This document shows, one piece after another, positions 22,530-29,982 of a DNA stretch of 30,959 nucleotides. The first letter of the stretch is position 1. Each line of letters begins with the position of its first letter. A program made the translations under genes and the position numbers. The DNA comes from Pseudomonadota bacterium (lineage in GTDB: Bacteria > Desulfobacterota > Syntrophobacteria > Syntrophobacterales > Syntrophobacteraceae). The notes under the pieces are model-generated. The model was not told the DNA's origin and did not search any database. It saw only the letters and a list, made by a program, of their open reading frames with translations. Location of the stretch: assembly GCA_023416335.1 (NCBI GenBank), contig JAEZHY010000195.1, positions 1-30,959 of the forward strand, in the 5' to 3' direction.

Positions 22530-22546
22530 TATACAACAGTTGTCAA
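22518..22546 (-). promoter_or_regulatory. Sigma-70-type promoter of the frdA-like operon
   Basis: Minus strand: TTGACA (22546-22541), a 17-nt spacer, TATACA (22523-22518). The -35 is a perfect match and the -10 keeps four of six bases. The start point would be near 22511, giving a leader of about 110 nt. Confidence 0.65.
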
Positions 22547-22558
22547 ATGCTAAAATGG

Positions 22559-22577
22559 CCTGGACGCTGCATCCAGG
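22559..22577 (-). terminator. Weak terminator-like hairpin upstream of the frdA promoter
   Basis: CCTGGA-(7 nt)-TCCAGG forms a 6-bp stem; on the minus strand it is followed by CCATTTTAGC. It may partly end transcripts coming from prpD before the internal promoter. Confidence 0.35.
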
Positions 22578-22704
22578 ATGCTTTTACCCCGGTTTCGATC
22601 TCTAAAAATTATTTGTATAGTAAGATACATATCTATATAACCATGCCCAGACGGAGTATTGCTGAAGGTTGGCCCTTGCCTCCGGATGCGTTTCCTTTCC
22701 CGGT

Positions 22705-24099
22705 CTAGGTGGATGGATTTCTCAAGTGAGTGGAAGGATGGAATGCGGCCAGTGCCATGATATTGCTCATGCGGTCCGCCGGATCGCCCGTAGTCACGAG
22801 GTCGGCGAGCCTCATCGAGTCGGCTGGGGATAACGCTTTCGAGGCGTTGTTGAGGAACTTCTTCTTCAATTCATCGGGGCTGAACGGGTTTTCCGGGTCG
22901 CCCTTCGGGATTTCGACCTTACCGGAAAAAATGCCGCGTTGGGTATAGACCTTGACCTCGGCACCCCTCTTCGCCGGATAGACCTCTCCGCGCCATGCAT
23001 CGGCACGCACGGAGACGCGGTCCGCAATCCCCTGCAGTACGGGTTCCTTCAAACGCTCTTCCGAGTACACGTCCACTCCCGCATCCTTATAGAAGAGCAT
23101 GAGGGCGACGGAGACGGGGATGCTGAATTTTGCGGCGAGTTCCGAACTCACACGGTTTTGAGTTCCCGTCAGGCTGTATGCGACTGGGTAGGTGCCCACT
23201 TCGATCTTTTCGATTTCGTCCAAAGCCACGTTATGGGTGTTTACGGCATCGACGAGGGCATCGAGCGTCGAATGGACATGGCGGCATGCCGCATGCCACT
23301 TGAAGTAGACGCCGAGAATTGCGAAATCCCGTCCAAGACCTTCGCTGAGAGCCTTCGTATCGACATTATCCGCGTAGGCTTTGAACCAGGCTTTCGCCCC
23401 TTCGAGGATTTCATCCGGTCCCTGGGCACCGCCCTGCGCGAGCAGTGCTGCCAAAACACCAGCCTGCGCGGCCCTGCCCGGATGAAGAGGTTTCATCATC
23501 TGCCCGCTGTCCAGGGCCTGCAGCAAACCGGCCCCCTGAAGTGCGGCAATGGCGAGTGCGCTCTCGATTTGTTTGGCATCGAGGCCCAGCAGTTTGCAGC
23601 AGGCAGTCGCGGCCCCGAACGGCCCCACCGTCCCGGTCGAGTGGAAGCCCCTTTGCAGATGCGAAGGATTGACCGCTCTTGCAATGCGAACAAACACCTC
23701 GTAGCCGGCCACGACCGATTCGATCAGGTCCTTCATTGTGGCATCGCATTTTTCCGCCACAGCCAGCGCCGCCGGGATCACCGTCACAGCGGGGTGGGCA
23801 TTCGCATACCGGTGTCCGTCGTCCATATCGAGAGTGTGGCCCCTTACGCCGTTTAGAAGAGCTGCGTTCAGGACCGGCATTTTACGGTGATGACCGATGA
23901 CGGAGCACTCTTCTTCACCGCCTTCTCGACTCAAAATCTCGGTCATCAAGGGTGACAGACCGAGATTGCTGCCGGCAAGGGCTACGCCCAGGAAGTCCAG
24001 AATACACAACCTGGCCTGATCGATCACTTCCCGAGGCAGTTCCTCGTAGCGGGTCTTTGCCGTGAATTCGGCGAATTTATCCGTATACAAGCCGCCCAT
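22705..24099 (-). CDS. MmgE/PrpD family protein
   Basis: A 464-residue cytosolic protein of the family that includes 2-methylcitrate dehydratase (PrpD), cis-aconitate decarboxylase and iminodisuccinate epimerase, all acting on small branched or tricarboxylic acids. Family landmarks are ILDFLGVALAGS near the start, GHTLDMDDGHRYANAHP, GFHSTGTVGPFGAATA, KPLHPGRAAQAG and FKWHAACRHVHSTLDAL. Length is normal. GGAGGGGG precedes ATG 24099 by 7 nt. It lies 72 bp downstream of the GntR gene and is the last gene before the internal promoter of the frdA-like operon. With a PrpB-family lyase three genes upstream it resembles half of a methylcitrate cycle, but prpC- and AcnD/PrpF-like genes are absent. Dehydratase, decarboxylase or isomerase activity cannot be distinguished. 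Confidence 0.9.
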   Translation of the reverse strand: MGGLYTDKFAEFTAKTRYEELPREVIDQARLCILDFLGVALAGSNLGLSPLMTEILSREGGEEECSVIGHHRKMPVLNAALLNGVRGHTLDMDDGHRYANAHPAVTVIPAALAVAEKCDATMKDLIESVVAGYEVFVRIARAVNPSHLQRGFHSTGTVGPFGAATACCKLLGLDAKQIESALAIAALQGAGLLQALDSGQMMKPLHPGRAAQAGVLAALLAQGGAQGPDEILEGAKAWFKAYADNVDTKALSEGLGRDFAILGVYFKWHAACRHVHSTLDALVDAVNTHNVALDEIEKIEVGTYPVAYSLTGTQNRVSSELAAKFSIPVSVALMLFYKDAGVDVYSEERLKEPVLQGIADRVSVRADAWRGEVYPAKRGAEVKVYTQRGIFSGKVEIPKGDPENPFSPDELKKKFLNNASKALSPADSMRLADLVTTGDPADRMSNIMALAAFHPSTHLRNPST

Positions 24100-24171
24100 C
24101 GGTTTTCCCCCTCCGATGCAGAATGAACCCGAGGATTACGGAAGCCTTAAAACGACGATGAAGATCAGGGA

Positions 24172-24939
24172 TTACTCCGACCGGTGGACCCAGACGCTGT
24201 TATCCCTGCTTCTAACGTTCTTCAATCTTACGATATATTTGTAAACGTCCCCACGGTACGAAGACTGAACTACCTCTATGGGCTTTTGCTTCTGCCCGTA
24301 CATGATCCGCTCGACATACAAAATGGGCGAGCCGCTCGGAATTTCGAGCTTTTCAGCCAATTCATGGTCCGCGAAGGTGGCCTCGATCGTCTGAAAGGCT
24401 TCAGAAAAATGAACTCCGAGATCCTGCTCCATTATCTGGAGAAGAGGCCTTTTGAGCAGCGCTTCTTCAGTGAGCTTCAAACCAGTTTCCAGGGTCATGT
24501 AATTAACCGTATAGGCGAAACTCTTTTCTTCCTTGAAACGTATGCGTTTCACCTGCACGATTTCAGGATCGGTTCCCGTCAGGCGGAGTTTTTCCCTGAT
24601 AGGGCCGGGTGCGACCATTCTGTTTATCTCTACCGACTTCGTGCTGGATTTCGATACCTGGTAGAACAGGTCGTCCATAAATCCGCTGAATTCTAGGTTG
24701 AAGCTGTTGATCAGGTCTTTGTTCTGCGTTACGAAAGTACCGACGCCTCTTTTGCAGACCAGAAAACCTTCCTGCATCAGCTGCTGGATTGCCTGACGGG
24801 CCGTGAGCCTGCTGACGTTAAACTGGTCCGCCAGTTCGTTTTCGGAGAGGATTTTGTCTCCCGGCCTGTACTCTCCGCTGATGATCGAATTCTTTACACT
24901 CTGCTTTATCTGGTAGTACATCGGCAGTAGTGCATTCAT
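24172..24939 (-). CDS. GntR family transcriptional regulator, HutC subfamily (UTRA effector domain)
   Basis: A 255-residue repressor-type regulator. The N-terminal winged helix-turn-helix spans about residues 5-75 (LPMYYQIKQSVKNSIISGEY, then ELADQFNVSRLTARQAIQQL and KRGVGTFV). The UTRA ligand domain follows from about 95 to 245 (KRIRFKEEKSFAYTVNYM, LYVERIMYGQKQKPIEVVQS, YRGDVYKYIVRL). UTRA domains commonly sense a small metabolite of the regulated pathway. The gene sits inside the cluster, between the lyase and prpD-like genes, and near-identical operator-like palindromes lie over both operon promoters. Autoregulation with induction by the transported acid or a pathway intermediate is therefore likely. 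AAGGGAA precedes ATG 24939. Confidence 0.92.
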   Translation of the reverse strand: MNALLPMYYQIKQSVKNSIISGEYRPGDKILSENELADQFNVSRLTARQAIQQLMQEGFLVCKRGVGTFVTQNKDLINSFNLEFSGFMDDLFYQVSKSSTKSVEINRMVAPGPIREKLRLTGTDPEIVQVKRIRFKEEKSFAYTVNYMTLETGLKLTEEALLKRPLLQIMEQDLGVHFSEAFQTIEATFADHELAEKLEIPSGSPILYVERIMYGQKQKPIEVVQSSYRGDVYKYIVRLKNVRSRDNSVWVHRSE

Positions 24940-24995
24940 GGAGATTCCCTTCCGACCCGGGGCGTCTGCTCCGGGGTCAAAAATAATTGTACTTG

Positions 24996-25934
24996 CTACT
25001 TTCCCTTTTCCTTTTCCGCGTGAAGCTCTTCCAGGGACCCGTATTTTGTCCTGACCGCTTCGGCGGGAAGGAATCTTGCCTCAAGCTCCCGGATTTCGGG
25101 CAGCCCGATTATTTTGTTGAACTCTGCAAACGGCAGGATCTTCTCTCCCAGATGCCTGTTTGTCCGGTCCGAATGAAGCTGTTTCAATGCCTCCAGCATA
25201 CCTTTGGCTGCGGCATAAACGGTCATGACCGGGACGCTGCACCGGCTGAAGCCCATTTCTTCGAGTTCATCGAAGCTGACCAGCGGGGTCCGGCCGCCGT
25301 CGAGCATGTTGGCACTTATGCGAATGCCTCTGCTTGCCAATCGGTCGGAATAGAGCTTCAATTCGTCGATGCTTTGAGGGGCTTCCATAAAAATGAGGTC
25401 TGCCCCTGCCTGCCAGTAAGCCTCGGCGCGGCGGATCGCCTCTTCCGGTCCGTAAACGGCGCGTGCATCGGTTCTGGCATTGATGATGAAATCCTTGTCC
25501 CGGCGCGCCCAGACCGCGGCCTCGATCTTTTTGACCATCTCTTCGGCCGGGATCACTTCCTTACCCGACATGTGGCCGCAACGCTTTGGCCAGACCTGGT
25601 CCTCGATGTTGATTCCCGCCGCACCCGCCTGCTCGAATTCCCGAACCGTGCGAATGACGTTTATTGCATTTCCGTAGCCGGTGTCTCCATCGGCCATAAC
25701 GGGTATGGACACTGCGTTGACGATATTCTTCGTTTGGACCAGCACCTCGTCGAAGCTCAATAGACCGACGTCCGGCTGCCCAAGCAGGGAGGCCGCAAAA
25801 CCATATCCGGAGCACTGTACGGCTTCGAATCCGGCCATCTCGACGAGCTTGGCGGAAAGACAGTCGTAAGCTCCGGGCATAACCAGGATTTCTCTTGCCT
25901 CAAGTAGCTGTTTTAGACGTGTCGTTTTTCTCAT
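24996..25934 (-). CDS. Isocitrate lyase/PEP mutase family lyase (PrpB-like)
   Basis: A 312-residue TIM-barrel enzyme. The metal site reads MADGDTGYG (80-88) and the active-site loop reads EDQVWPKRCGHMSGK, with Cys119 in the KRCGH signature shared by C-C bond lyases (2-methylisocitrate lyase, 2,3-dimethylmalate lyase, isocitrate lyase). That Cys favours a lyase over a phosphonate-forming mutase. The product would be a 2-oxoacid plus a carboxylic acid from a substituted malate or isocitrate. The ATG at 25934 overlaps the TRAP permease stop (ATGA), so uptake and cleavage are translationally coupled. The open frame extends upstream to 26180 but overlaps the permease. The last ~60 residues (KYGSLEELHAEKEKGK) are charged. 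Confidence 0.9.
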   Translation of the reverse strand: MRKTTRLKQLLEAREILVMPGAYDCLSAKLVEMAGFEAVQCSGYGFAASLLGQPDVGLLSFDEVLVQTKNIVNAVSIPVMADGDTGYGNAINVIRTVREFEQAGAAGINIEDQVWPKRCGHMSGKEVIPAEEMVKKIEAAVWARRDKDFIINARTDARAVYGPEEAIRRAEAYWQAGADLIFMEAPQSIDELKLYSDRLASRGIRISANMLDGGRTPLVSFDELEEMGFSRCSVPVMTVYAAAKGMLEALKQLHSDRTNRHLGEKILPFAEFNKIIGLPEIRELEARFLPAEAVRTKYGSLEELHAEKEKGK

Positions 25935-27841
25935 TGTAATTCCGCGACTCCGGAAACTTTCTTCTTCAGCAGCGAGGTGTTCGTCGCCACGAAAATTCCG
26001 GCCAGGAGCAGACCCGCGATATTGAGCATCATATTGTTGAGCATGAGTAAAATGGCGGAGGCAGCGAGCAGAAGCTGCCAGATGATTCCTGCCGGTTTCT
26101 GATAGAAGTTGACCACCACGATCGAAAGTGCCCAAACGCCTATCAGTGCAGAGATAAATGCTTCGACGATCATGTACCACTCCCCGAAGCCCAGGAGTGC
26201 GTTCTTGTAGACGAAAATGAATGGAAGAATAAAGCCGGACAAGCTGATGCGAAATGCATGGAGCCCGGCGATAACGGGATTACAGCCCGCAATTCCGGCA
26301 GTCGTGTATGCGGCCAGTGCCAGCGGCGGTTCGATGGGCGCATGGCAGCAGCAATAAAATATGAAGAAGTGTGCAACCAGCAGCGGTACTCCCAACTGCA
26401 CGAGGCAGGGTGCCACCGTGACTGCCATGATAATATAGCATGCAGTAGGAGGAAGTCCCATCCCCAATGTGAGTGAAATACACATCGAGAAGAGCATTAC
26501 CAGCGCAAGGTTGCCTCCCGCGGCGCTCACGAGGAGGTTTGACATCCTGAGCCCCAGGCCGGTCAGGCCGAGCATTCCGATGATGATGCCGGCCGTGCCG
26601 CAGGCGCACGCAACGATCAATACTTTTCGGGGCGCTACGACCATAGCCTCGGCCAGGTTCTTGAGCGGGACCCTGAGTTCCGGCTTGAGCAGGTTATAAG
26701 CGATAGTCGTGACGATCATTACGACCAGCGAATAGAGGGCTGCGCGTACAGGCGAAGTATGCAGGATTGCCAGAAAGAAGACGAGGACAGCGATTGGGAT
26801 GAGGAGACGCAGGCTCTTCATCACGGCGTCCCGGATGGAAGGAAGCTGCTCCCTGGGCAATCCCATTATCCCCAGCTTGCCCGCTTCGTTCCCTACGACG
26901 AACATCAGTGCAATGTAGAAAAGGAATCCCGGGATGATGGCATGGGACAGAATGGTGCTGTAGGGCACACCTGTGATGTCCGCCATGACGAAGGCCCCCG
27001 CGCCCATTACGGGAGGCAGAAGGGACGCGCCGCATGAGGCCGCGGCTTCGATGGCTGCCGCTATTTCCTTCTTGTAACCGATCTTTTTCATCAACGGAAT
27101 GGTGAATGCCCCGGTCGTGGCGGCATCCGACACCGGACTTCCTGAGATACTCCCGATGGACGCCGTCGCGATGATGGCCACCCTGGCCGGTCCGCCCTTG
27201 TACTTGCCGGCAAGTGCCTGTGCCAGGTTGATGAAAAGCTCGCCCACACCCGATTTTTCCAGGACCGAACCAAAGAGCAGAAAGAGGAACAGGTACGTGG
27301 CGGTGACTCCGAGGGGCACGCCGAAGATGCCCTCTGTTGTCAGGTACATCTGGGAGATTACCCGTTCGAAGGACTGCCCCCTGTGAGCAATCGCTCCCGG
27401 GAGAAAATGTCCGAAAAAGGCATAGGAGAGGGACGCCAGGGCGAGGATAACCATCGGCCAGCCAACGGTCCTGCGGGTAGCCTCAAGGAGAATGACGAGT
27501 GTGGCAACACCGAATATGAGGTCGTACTCGTCCGGAGAGCCGAGGCGATAGAGCAGATCGTCGAAAGTGATGTACAGGTAGACGCTGCTCGCTATGGCGA
27601 TGATGATAAGCGGGACGTCGATGAGGAATGTCGCTTTCGATCCTTTGATCGCGGGAAACATGAGGAACACGAGCACGACGGCAAAACTCAGGTGAATGCT
27701 TCGCTGAAGGACCGCCGTCAAAAGGCCGTGCGCACACGTATAGAGCTGAAATACCGAAAATGCCACGGAGATGGCAAGTATGGCCGCTGCTATGATCTTA
27801 AATTTCGATTTTCCTGCGTGTTGCGAAACTTCTTCCTGCAT
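25931..27841 (-). CDS. TRAP transporter fused permease (4TM/12TM, DctQM type)
   Basis: A 636-residue integral inner-membrane protein with about 16-18 hydrophobic segments, joining the small DctQ-like and large DctM-like parts. DctM signatures include ATASIGSISGSPVSDAATTGAFTIPLM, AAASCGASLLPPVMGAGAFVMADI and TLGMGLPPTACYI. Fused permeases of this type work with TAXI-family binding proteins, and one is encoded 148 bp upstream. It would import an organic acid with Na+ or H+. GGGGAGC precedes ATG 27841. Its stop codon overlaps the start of the lyase, which suggests the lyase acts on the imported compound or a close derivative. Confidence 0.95.
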   Translation of the reverse strand: MQEEVSQHAGKSKFKIIAAAILAISVAFSVFQLYTCAHGLLTAVLQRSIHLSFAVVLVFLMFPAIKGSKATFLIDVPLIIIAIASSVYLYITFDDLLYRLGSPDEYDLIFGVATLVILLEATRRTVGWPMVILALASLSYAFFGHFLPGAIAHRGQSFERVISQMYLTTEGIFGVPLGVTATYLFLFLLFGSVLEKSGVGELFINLAQALAGKYKGGPARVAIIATASIGSISGSPVSDAATTGAFTIPLMKKIGYKKEIAAAIEAAASCGASLLPPVMGAGAFVMADITGVPYSTILSHAIIPGFLFYIALMFVVGNEAGKLGIMGLPREQLPSIRDAVMKSLRLLIPIAVLVFFLAILHTSPVRAALYSLVVMIVTTIAYNLLKPELRVPLKNLAEAMVVAPRKVLIVACACGTAGIIIGMLGLTGLGLRMSNLLVSAAGGNLALVMLFSMCISLTLGMGLPPTACYIIMAVTVAPCLVQLGVPLLVAHFFIFYCCCHAPIEPPLALAAYTTAGIAGCNPVIAGLHAFRISLSGFILPFIFVYKNALLGFGEWYMIVEAFISALIGVWALSIVVVNFYQKPAGIIWQLLLAASAILLMLNNMMLNIAGLLLAGIFVATNTSLLKKKVSGVAELQ

Positions 27842-27989
27842 GGCAAAGATGCTCCCCGGCTCACAAAGAACGAAGCCCCGTGTCCCTGACGCTCTGAATC
27901 GATTCGTCTCGTTCCTGCGATCCCGATCTAGCGTCGCAATATACCAAACTATTGATTATACGAAATAATCCAGAATCCGGACGCCCCGA

Positions 27990-28949
27990 TTACTGCTCCT
28001 TGTAGACACCCTTTTCCTTGAAATACTTGATCGCTCCCGGATGTAGCGGAATGACGGTCTTTGTGGCATTCTCCAGAGTTGTGTCCTTGAACGCGCTGTG
28101 CATGAGGTCCAGTTCATCCTTATGCTCAAATACGGCCTTCACGATTTTATAGGCCACTTCATCCGGCAGATCGGGTCTGCTCACGACCAGGCAGGGTACC
28201 GAAACCGTCACGGTGTCCACATCCACGCCCTTGTAAGTTCCGGAGGGAATGGTTGCCTTTACGAATACCTGATTACCCTGGACCATCTTCTCCACTTCAT
28301 TCTGGGCAAGCGGGATCAATCTGATGGCGTTGTGCATGGAGAGTTCGACCACGGCCGGTGCGGGGTAGAGGACTCCCAGGAGTGCGGCATCCACGACCTT
28401 GTCTTTAAGTGCTTCGGTCCCTTCCGCGAAGGAAAGAAATTCGGGAGTGAAGTCCTTGTATTCTATTCCCATGCCGCGGAGCACCATCCGGGCTTTCATC
28501 TCGGTCCCGGAACCGGGAGAGCCGACAACGACACGCTTTCCCTTCAAATCCTGCAGGGATTTAAGAGGGCTTTCCGCGCGCGTCACAATATGGAGAGGCT
28601 CGTCATACATGTTGAAAAGTGCGCGCGCATCGACCTTCTGTTTGAAATACTTGGATTCTTTGAAGGCGAAGAAGCCGTTATAGGCAACGTCTGCGGAGGT
28701 CGTGGCCATATCTACGTTCTTGGTGCTGATCAGTTTGAGGTTCTCAACCGAGCCGCCCGTAGCCTCGGCCGTCACCATGAGTTCCGGGACATACTTGCTG
28801 ATGGTGCTCGCGAGCGCTCCTCCATACGTATAAAAAACGCCGGTCGTTCCCGCTGTTGCGATGGAAAGCTTGGTCTGAGCCTGCGCGGGCTGAACGGCAA
28901 AGATAAACAGAAATAGTGCGGGAATTGCCTTGATAATGCATCTTGCCAT
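27990..28949 (-). CDS. TAXI family TRAP transporter solute-binding protein
   Basis: A 319-residue periplasmic binding protein. A signal peptide (CIIKAIPALFLFIFAVQPAQAQ) is followed by the TAXI-type opening LSIATAGTTGVFYTYGGALAS. Later segments are typical of the family: VTAEATGGSVENLKLI, VDMATTSADVAYNGFFA, LKGKRVVVGSPGSGTEMKARMVL and VVDAALLGVLYPAPAVVEL. Ligands of TAXI proteins are rarely known; glutamate and other organic acids have been reported. GAGGAGC precedes ATG 28949. It is the first gene of the upstream unit, with a long (~325 nt) leader and a strong promoter at 29282-29311. The 148-bp gap to the permease may allow higher expression of the binding protein. Confidence 0.93.
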   Translation of the reverse strand: MARCIIKAIPALFLFIFAVQPAQAQTKLSIATAGTTGVFYTYGGALASTISKYVPELMVTAEATGGSVENLKLISTKNVDMATTSADVAYNGFFAFKESKYFKQKVDARALFNMYDEPLHIVTRAESPLKSLQDLKGKRVVVGSPGSGTEMKARMVLRGMGIEYKDFTPEFLSFAEGTEALKDKVVDAALLGVLYPAPAVVELSMHNAIRLIPLAQNEVEKMVQGNQVFVKATIPSGTYKGVDVDTVTVSVPCLVVSRPDLPDEVAYKIVKAVFEHKDELDLMHSAFKDTTLENATKTVIPLHPGAIKYFKEKGVYKEQ

Positions 28950-29281
28950 TTGTGTGCTCCTCGTTCAAAGAGATCCGCAGTACTTTGAAACATGCTTTGA
29001 TGGATGGTCTTGCAAGGCTCCGAGCCGGGCGCGATGTATCCTGCTTTTCGGCTCACCTTGAAAAAGAAACTTTCAAAGCATCATGAAGGCTGGGAGCATG
29101 AACTGGCAGGAGAACTCGAGAGCAGAGTAGGAGATAGCGGATCGAGCCGTGCCTTCATGATCTTACGGGTGAAGCACCGGTAATGCATCAATATTGTTCC
29201 GTCTTCCGGCGGAACGAAACGCCTCAGGGAACGGCGAAGAGAGTGCAGTTGATTGTGCGAGTCAACTTGTATAGTTGTTTA
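28950..29281 (-). other. Long structured leader of the TAXI-TRAP operon
   Basis: No coding sequence is supported here. Within the leader an 11-bp perfect inverted repeat (ATCATGAAGGC at 29080-29090, GCCTTCATGAT at 29151-29161) can close a 60-nt loop, and an ATGCTTTG/CAAAGCAT pair lies nearby (near 28993 and 29074). The transcript would run ~325 nt before the start codon. I do not recognise a known riboswitch class. Confidence 0.5.
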
Positions 29282-29311
29282 CTTATATGTACAAGATGAC
29301 GTCGGTGTCAA
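29282..29311 (-). promoter_or_regulatory. Promoter and operator of the TAXI-TRAP operon
   Basis: Minus strand: TTGACA (29311-29306), an 18-nt spacer, TATAAG (29287-29282). The -10 is embedded in the 14-bp near-palindrome CTTATA-TG-TACAAG (29282-29295, plus strand), which matches the CTTRTA-NN-TAYAAG pattern also found at 22516-22529. A further palindrome CAACT-TGTAT-AGTTG (29263-29277) covers the expected start point. This is a classic repressor-occluded promoter layout, and the HutC-type GntR gene in the operon is the natural regulator. Confidence 0.75.
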
Positions 29312-29332
29312 GCTGAATTTTGGAGGTTTCCC

Positions 29333-29360
29333 GCGGTTCTTTACCCGTCGAGAGAACCGC
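29333..29360. repeat. Hairpin GCGGTTCT/AGAACCGC between hicB and the TRAP promoter
   Basis: A perfect 8-bp stem with a 12-nt loop. It lies 22 bp upstream of the -35 box and downstream of the hicB-like stop. Neither side has a T-run. It could mark the 3' end of the hicB transcript. Otherwise I see nothing in 29312-29491. Confidence 0.4.
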
Positions 29361-29491
29361 AGGCGACCCGGACCCATCGCACGGGCACGCCGGGTGAAGG
29401 TTGGAAAGCCGTTTTGAAGATTTGGAAATAGGGGGGAAAGGATGGGCTGAAACTGGTTACATTCCGGCAAACGGCTCTGGTCAGAAGCTCG

Positions 29492-29704
29492 TCACAGGGC
29501 CACGCTCACTTGCTGCACGCCAATGAAATCCAGCGGTTCTACTGTCTTTCCTTCGACTTCAACGCAAAGTTCGATAGCTTCCTTGATACGTTCGATCAGT
29601 TCATCAAGGGATTTTGCCTGGGTGTGACAGCCCCTGAGAGAAGGGACGGACGCTACATAGTAGCCTTCCCGGTCACGCTCTATGATTACATTGAACTTGT
29701 CCAT
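29492..29704 (-). CDS. HicB-like antitoxin family protein
   Basis: A 70-residue protein with the compact HicB-like fold signature: FNVIIERDREGYYVASVPSLRGCHTQAKSLDELIERIKEAIELC, that is, a partial RNase-H-like beta sheet and helix. It ends shortly after (EPLDFIGVQQVSVAL) without a C-terminal DNA-binding helix-turn-helix. Type II HicAB systems pair it with the small mRNase HicA, usually adjacent; I find no HicA-like frame on either side. The ATG at 29704 follows GAGGTGA; an upstream GTG at 29713 overlaps that site. It may be an orphan antitoxin, or a stand-alone HicB-like protein as seen in many genomes. Confidence 0.75.
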   Translation of the reverse strand: MDKFNVIIERDREGYYVASVPSLRGCHTQAKSLDELIERIKEAIELCVEVEGKTVEPLDFIGVQQVSVAL

Positions 29705-29982
29705 TTTGATCACCTCTCAGACAAATTAATTCATCTTTTGTAACCGGCGACCCTGGATAGGCTACGTGATTTCACTAATTAAATAAAACCGAATCAGCCG
29801 TCCTGATACCCCCGAGAAAAAACCGGCAAACATAGCGTAGTGGAACCGGTCGCACATTGTTTGTCGGTCGATTGCCGCTTGACATCGTCCCCTCCCTTCG
29901 GCAGCATTCGACCGCAATAGATCCTGAGGGAGCGCGATGAGCTGCCCCTACCGACAACATTCGATCGGACGAAATTTCCCCT

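Larger units (their letters stand above)
22402..22704. other. Regulatory intergenic region between the prpD-like and frdA-like genes
   Basis: 303 bp without a gene. From right to left it holds degenerate TTGTATAG/ATACAT half-sites (22612-22640), a weak hairpin (22559-22577), a promoter with a TTGACA box and a 14-bp operator-like near-palindrome (22516-22546), and a ~115-nt leader ahead of the frdA-like start. This implies that the frdA-like operon can be transcribed independently of prpD. Confidence 0.65.

Noticed and set aside
22402..22536. N-terminal extension of the flavoprotein to an ATG at 22536
   Set aside because: It would translate through the promoter and operator. The sequence encoded (MYTYIYKYLTS) is only the operator read as protein, and GGAG precedes the ATG at 22401.
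22705..25934. A standard prp (methylcitrate cycle) operon
   Set aside because: PrpB- and PrpD-family proteins are present but there is no 2-methylcitrate synthase, AcnD/PrpF or PrpR. The families are too broad to conclude propionate metabolism.
25935..26180. Upstream extension of the PrpB-like lyase frame
   Set aside because: It runs inside the TRAP permease gene in another frame. The lyase family N-terminus starts at the ATG overlapping the permease stop.
29279..29470. Possible HicA partner downstream of hicB
   Set aside because: The 63-codon frame lacks the HicA Gly-Ser-His-His motif and overlaps the TRAP promoter and a hairpin.
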